This document shows, piece by piece, positions 5,648 to 7,885 of a DNA stretch of 7,885 bases. The position numbers and the translations under genes are program-made. Location of the stretch: positions 1 to 7,885 of the forward strand of contig JAAYPU010000289.1 in NCBI GenBank assembly GCA_012519645.1. The letters are read 5' to 3'. Positions within the stretch are counted from its first letter, which is position 1. Each line of letters begins with the position of its first letter. The notes below the pieces were generated by a model that did not search any database, was not told the DNA's origin, and saw only the letters and a program-made list of their open reading frames with translations. The DNA comes from Clostridiales bacterium. GTDB lineage: Bacteria > Bacillota > Clostridia > Peptostreptococcales > JAAYPU01.

Positions 5648-5812
5648 TTATTTTTCATTTGTATCTACAAAGTCTTTGGCGTTTTCAACCTGCATATCAC
5701 TTGGTTTTGATACCTTAGATTCAGGATAAAGGGATTCAATATTTGCCCAAGCTGCGGTTTCATGGCTTTCAATCGGTTTAGCCATGTCTTTTTGTTTTGT
5801 TTTATTGTCCAT
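5648..5812 (-). CDS. Small DUF3787-like protein (CDIF630_02480-type spore-surface family)
   Basis: The protein has 54 residues, charged, with no signal peptide or membrane segment. The N-terminus is basic (KTKQKDMAKP). The core, PIESHETAAWANIESLYPES (14-33), with a single tryptophan at residue 22, matches my memory of the clostridial DUF3787 family, including the ending QVENAKDFVDTNEK. C. difficile members are reported as spore-surface proteins (CDIF630_02480 family), which suggests but does not prove a spore role here. A minus-strand AGGTGA lies five bases before the ATG. It is the third gene of a run of three small ORFs, 15 bases after the previous stop. Part of its core is shared with both upstream neighbours, so the three look like diverged copies. 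Confidence 0.78.
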   Translation of the reverse strand: MDNKTKQKDMAKPIESHETAAWANIESLYPESKVSKPSDMQVENAKDFVDTNEK

Positions 5813-5827
5813 TTTTGTCACCTGCTT

Positions 5828-5980
5828 TTATTTATTTAAATAACGATCAAATCTGGATTCAGACCAAATACCCGCATCATTGTTATTGACTATTTGAGAT
5901 AAATCAGCATCATCAATATAGCTTTTATTCAAATTTTTTTTAGTCTGGATCAAATTATCATTAGTAATCATTTCTTCCAT
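5828..5980 (-). CDS. Small paralogue-like protein, middle gene of the triple operon
   Basis: The protein has 50 residues, rich in N and D. The first 30 residues (MEEMITNDNLIQTKKNLN ...) are not recognised. The C-terminal part, NNNDAGIWSESRFDRYLNK (32-50), has a tryptophan at 39 that lines up with the H-D-A-T-T-G-V-W of the first gene and the H-E-T-A-A-W of the third. It lacks the acidic-to-lysine tail of the DUF3787-like copy, and the motif sits close to the C-terminus. AAGGAAGG (minus strand, 5986-5993) lies five bases before the ATG, supporting real translation. The upstream gene ends 24 bases before the start. The function is unknown; placement in the same family is an inference from the short motif. 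Confidence 0.62.
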   Translation of the reverse strand: MEEMITNDNLIQTKKNLNKSYIDDADLSQIVNNNDAGIWSESRFDRYLNK

Positions 5981-6004
5981 AATAACCTTCCTTTTTGAAA
6001 AATC

Positions 6005-6166
6005 CTAAGTTACATTCTTATTTAGATTTTTTTTTCCTGCTTCTTTATCTTCAATATCTAAATCTCTATTTTTAGCTTCCCAAGTATATTTGTGCACAGA
6101 TTCCAAATCTGTCCAAACTCCTGTAGTTGCATCATGAATCACCGGATTTTGCTTTTCTGATTTCAT
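6005..6166 (-). CDS. Small paralogue-like protein, first gene of the triple operon
   Basis: The protein has 53 residues, charged and probably soluble. The core HDATTGVWTDLESVHKY (11-27) resembles the DUF3787-type H-E-T-A-A-W-A-N-I-E segment of the third gene: histidine-acidic residue, small residues, tryptophan (18), then acidic and E-S. The second half (EAKNRDLDIEDKEAGKKN) is hydrophilic and probably unstructured. AAGGAG (minus strand, 6176-6181) lies nine bases upstream of the ATG at 6166; another ATG at 6171-6173 is out of frame. It heads the operon, and a sporulation-sigma-like promoter lies about 75 bases upstream. No signal peptide or cysteine is present. The function is unknown. Confidence 0.66.
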   Translation of the reverse strand: MKSEKQNPVIHDATTGVWTDLESVHKYTWEAKNRDLDIEDKEAGKKNLNKNVT

Positions 6167-6219
6167 TATTCATTTCTCCTTTCTTTTAGTCTAACAATAT
6201 TATTTGTACTTGATTTTTT

Positions 6220-6225
6220 ATTATA
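6220..6225 (-). promoter_or_regulatory. Alternative sigma-A -10 box for the small-protein operon
   Basis: A perfect minus-strand TATAAT lies at 6220-6225, but no TTGACA-like box occurs at 16-18 bases. It would give a leader of about 45 bases. Confidence 0.3.
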
Positions 6226-6241
6226 CTTTGTGAATTTTGGC

Positions 6242-6270
6242 TATTATGAATACTAAACCTTTAAATATGA
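6242..6270 (-). promoter_or_regulatory. Candidate sporulation-sigma (sigma-E/sigma-G-like) promoter of the triple small-ORF operon
   Basis: On the minus strand, TCATATT (6264-6270) is followed by a 15-base spacer and CATAATA (6242-6248). The -35 part fits the Bacillus sigma-E -35 (K-M-ATATT) well, and CATAATA fits the sigma-G -10 (CATHHTA). The mixture means the sigma factor cannot be named. Such AT-rich words can occur by chance. Confidence 0.38.
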
Positions 6271-6299
6271 TTGAAACTAATGTAAAATAATAATATATT
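6271..6299 (+). promoter_or_regulatory. Candidate sigma-A promoter of mutS
   Basis: TTGAAA (6271-6276), a 17-base spacer and TATATT (6294-6299). It would start near 6306, leaving a short leader of about 14 bases that still includes the GGAGG at 6309-6313. Its -35 abuts the divergent minus-strand candidate promoter. Confidence 0.45.
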
Positions 6300-6319
6300 T
6301 TGTACCTCGGAGGAAAATA

Positions 6320-7885
6320 ATGGAAAATTTAACACCCATGATGAAGCAATATTTAGAAATAAAAAATAAGCACAAAGATTGTATTCTTTTTTTCAGACTG
6401 GGCGATTTCTATGAAATGTTTTTTGAAGATGCCATTACAGCATCTAAAGAGTTAGAGATTACTTTGACCGGCAGAGATTGCGGTCAGGAAGAGAGAGCTC
6501 CGATGTGCGGTGTTCCGCATCATTCTGCGGATAATTACATATCCAAATTGATAAATAAAGGTTATAAAGTAGCTATATGTGAACAAGTTGAAGACCCTGC
6601 ACTGGCGAAAGGCATAGTGAAAAGAGATGTGGTAAGGATAATAACTCCGGGGACTGTAGTAAATCCCAATATGCTGAGTGAGAAAGAAAACAATTATCTT
6701 CTTTCTATTTTTGCGGATGAAAACCGGGCGGGTTTGGCATATACGGATATATCCACCGGAGAGCTAAAAGCAACAGAGATTTCAGATAAATCATATTTGA
6801 CTAAGCTTTTAAATGAAATAGTTAAGATCAAGCCTACTGAAATAATAATAAACAGTTATTTAGATGATGCAAAAATTCTCGAAGAAATAAAATATAATGC
6901 TTTTATCAATGCAATAGAAGACTGGTACTTCAAAGAAGAATTTACTGTTGATATAATAATGAATTACTTTAATATAAAAGCTTTGAAGGGATTAGGACTG
7001 GACGAAAAGCCTTATGCTGCAAAATCTTTAGGAGCATTGCTTCTTTATTTGTCAGAAACGCAGAAGGATAATTTTTCTCATTTGAGTAAAGTTAAAATTT
7101 ATGATGTGGAAGCTCATATGTCTCTAGACAAGGCGACTCTGAAGAATTTAGAATTGATAGAAACCGTATTTGATAAGCGCGTTCAAGGTTCTCTGTTAGG
7201 TGTTTTAGATAAAACCTCTACGGCAATGGGAGGTAGAAAGCTTAAACAATGGATTAAAGAACCATTGAATACTTTAAAAGATATAGAATCAAGATTGGAT
7301 GCCGTTGAAGCATTGCTGCAGGATCTGTTGATCAGAAATAATATAAAAGAAGCCTTAAAAAAGGTATACGATTTAGAACGTCTGGGAGGCCGTATTTCTT
7401 GCGGTACTGCAAACGCCAGAGATTTTATTGCCCTGAAAAATTCAATAGAAGTATTGCCTGAAATCAAAAGCGATTTATCCGTACTATCAACTGATTTATT
7501 AAAAAATATTTATAGCAACATTGATACTCTCGATGAAATATACAGAATGATATCTGATGCAATCATTGATGACCCTCCTTATACCATTAAAGAAGGCGGG
7601 CTGATAAAACCGGGGTTCAATGCCGAACTGGATAACATAAAAACTTCAATAGCTCACGGTCATCAATGGATTGCTGATCTTGAGAATTCCGAAAAAGAAA
7701 GAACAGGCATCAAATCACTTAAAGTGGGCTTTAACAAGGTCTTTGGTTATTATATCGAAGTCACAAAATCCTATTATAATATGGTGCCTGAAAACTATAT
7801 ACGCAAACAAACCTTGGCGAACTGTGAAAGATATATAACGCCTGAGCTTAAGGAAGTAGAATCAATAGTATTAAATGCAGAAACT
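6320..7885 (+). CDS. mutS: DNA mismatch repair protein MutS (3' end beyond window)
   Basis: 522 residues are visible and the gene runs off the right edge. MutS finds base mismatches and small loops and recruits MutL. The N-terminal mismatch-binding domain has ILFFRLGDFYEMFFEDA, where F30-Y31-E32 is the F-x-E motif that stacks on the mismatch. GVPHHS, KVAICEQVEDP and TPGTVV follow. The connector domain runs to about 250. The lever/core includes SLDKATLKNLELIE, LLGVLDKTSTAMGGRKLKQW and YDLERLGGRIS. The clamp region carries VGFNKVFGYYIEVTK and ends with RKQTLANCERYITPELKE. The ABC-type ATPase domain with Walker A would lie outside the window. The start is set by GGAGG (6309-6313) six bases upstream. 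In Clostridia mutL often follows (family knowledge). It is divergent from the small-protein operon. Confidence 0.97.
   Translation, partial: MENLTPMMKQYLEIKNKHKDCILFFRLGDFYEMFFEDAITASKELEITLTGRDCGQEERAPMCGVPHHSADNYISKLINKGYKVAICEQVEDPALAKGIVKRDVVRIITPGTVVNPNMLSEKENNYLLSIFADENRAGLAYTDISTGELKATEISDKSYLTKLLNEIVKIKPTEIIINSYLDDAKILEEIKYNAFINAIEDWYFKEEFTVDIIMNYFNIKALKGLGLDEKPYAAKSLGALLLYLSETQKDNFSHLSKVKIYDVEAHMSLDKATLKNLELIETVFDKRVQGSLLGVLDKTSTAMGGRKLKQWIKEPLNTLKDIESRLDAVEALLQDLLIRNNIKEALKKVYDLERLGGRISCGTANARDFIALKNSIEVLPEIKSDLSVLSTDLLKNIYSNIDTLDEIYRMISDAIIDDPPYTIKEGGLIKPGFNAELDNIKTSIAHGHQWIADLENSEKERTGIKSLKVGFNKVFGYYIEVTKSYYNMVPENYIRKQTLANCERYITPELKEVESIVLNAET

Noticed and set aside
7183..7467. 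Minus-strand open frame of 94 codons
   Set aside because: It is a shadow of mutS.

Overview
The window is AT-rich DNA with strong GGAGG-type ribosome binding sites and short intergenic gaps. It carries ornithine-fermentation, EFR1-type ferredoxin, bacteriohemerythrin and DUF3787-like small-protein genes. This fits an anaerobic, amino-acid-fermenting, probably spore-forming member of the Clostridia (Sedimentibacter-like by feel; this is an inference, not a search result). No rRNA, tRNA, CRISPR array or transposase was seen.

Left part (1-3340, + strand). The window opens inside an ornithine racemase gene (orr), which supplies D-ornithine to the reductive ornithine pathway. After about 110 bases with a possible operator comes a compact three-gene run: a HemG-like flavodoxin-domain protein, a flavodoxin plus 2x[4Fe-4S] ferredoxin fusion (EFR1 type), and a SprT-like HExxH metalloprotein. 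The run ends at a clear intrinsic terminator at 3300-3340.

Middle (3341-5119). A 345-base leader region holds two candidate sigma-A promoters and two AT-rich inverted repeats. It is followed by a two-gene cassette: an unrecognised soluble coiled-coil protein, and a single-pass membrane protein with an OmpA-like (MotB/Pal-type) periplasm-facing domain that keeps the arginine but lacks the aspartate normally used to bind peptidoglycan. A strong bidirectional terminator and a small repeat-plus-palindrome element separate it from the convergent genes.

Right part (5117-7885). On the minus strand lie a complete seven-ligand bacteriohemerythrin gene and, separately, a tight operon of three very small ORFs (53, 50 and 54 codons) that share a [H/N]-[D/E]-x-(A/T)-(G/A)-x-W core. 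The 54-residue one looks like the DUF3787 / CDIF630_02480-type clostridial spore-surface family. Their upstream region carries a sporulation-sigma-like promoter, back to back with a sigma-A promoter for mutS. The mutS gene runs + strand off the right edge.

The strongest candidates for something little described are the triple small-protein operon with its sporulation-like promoter, and the coiled-coil/OmpA-like cassette.
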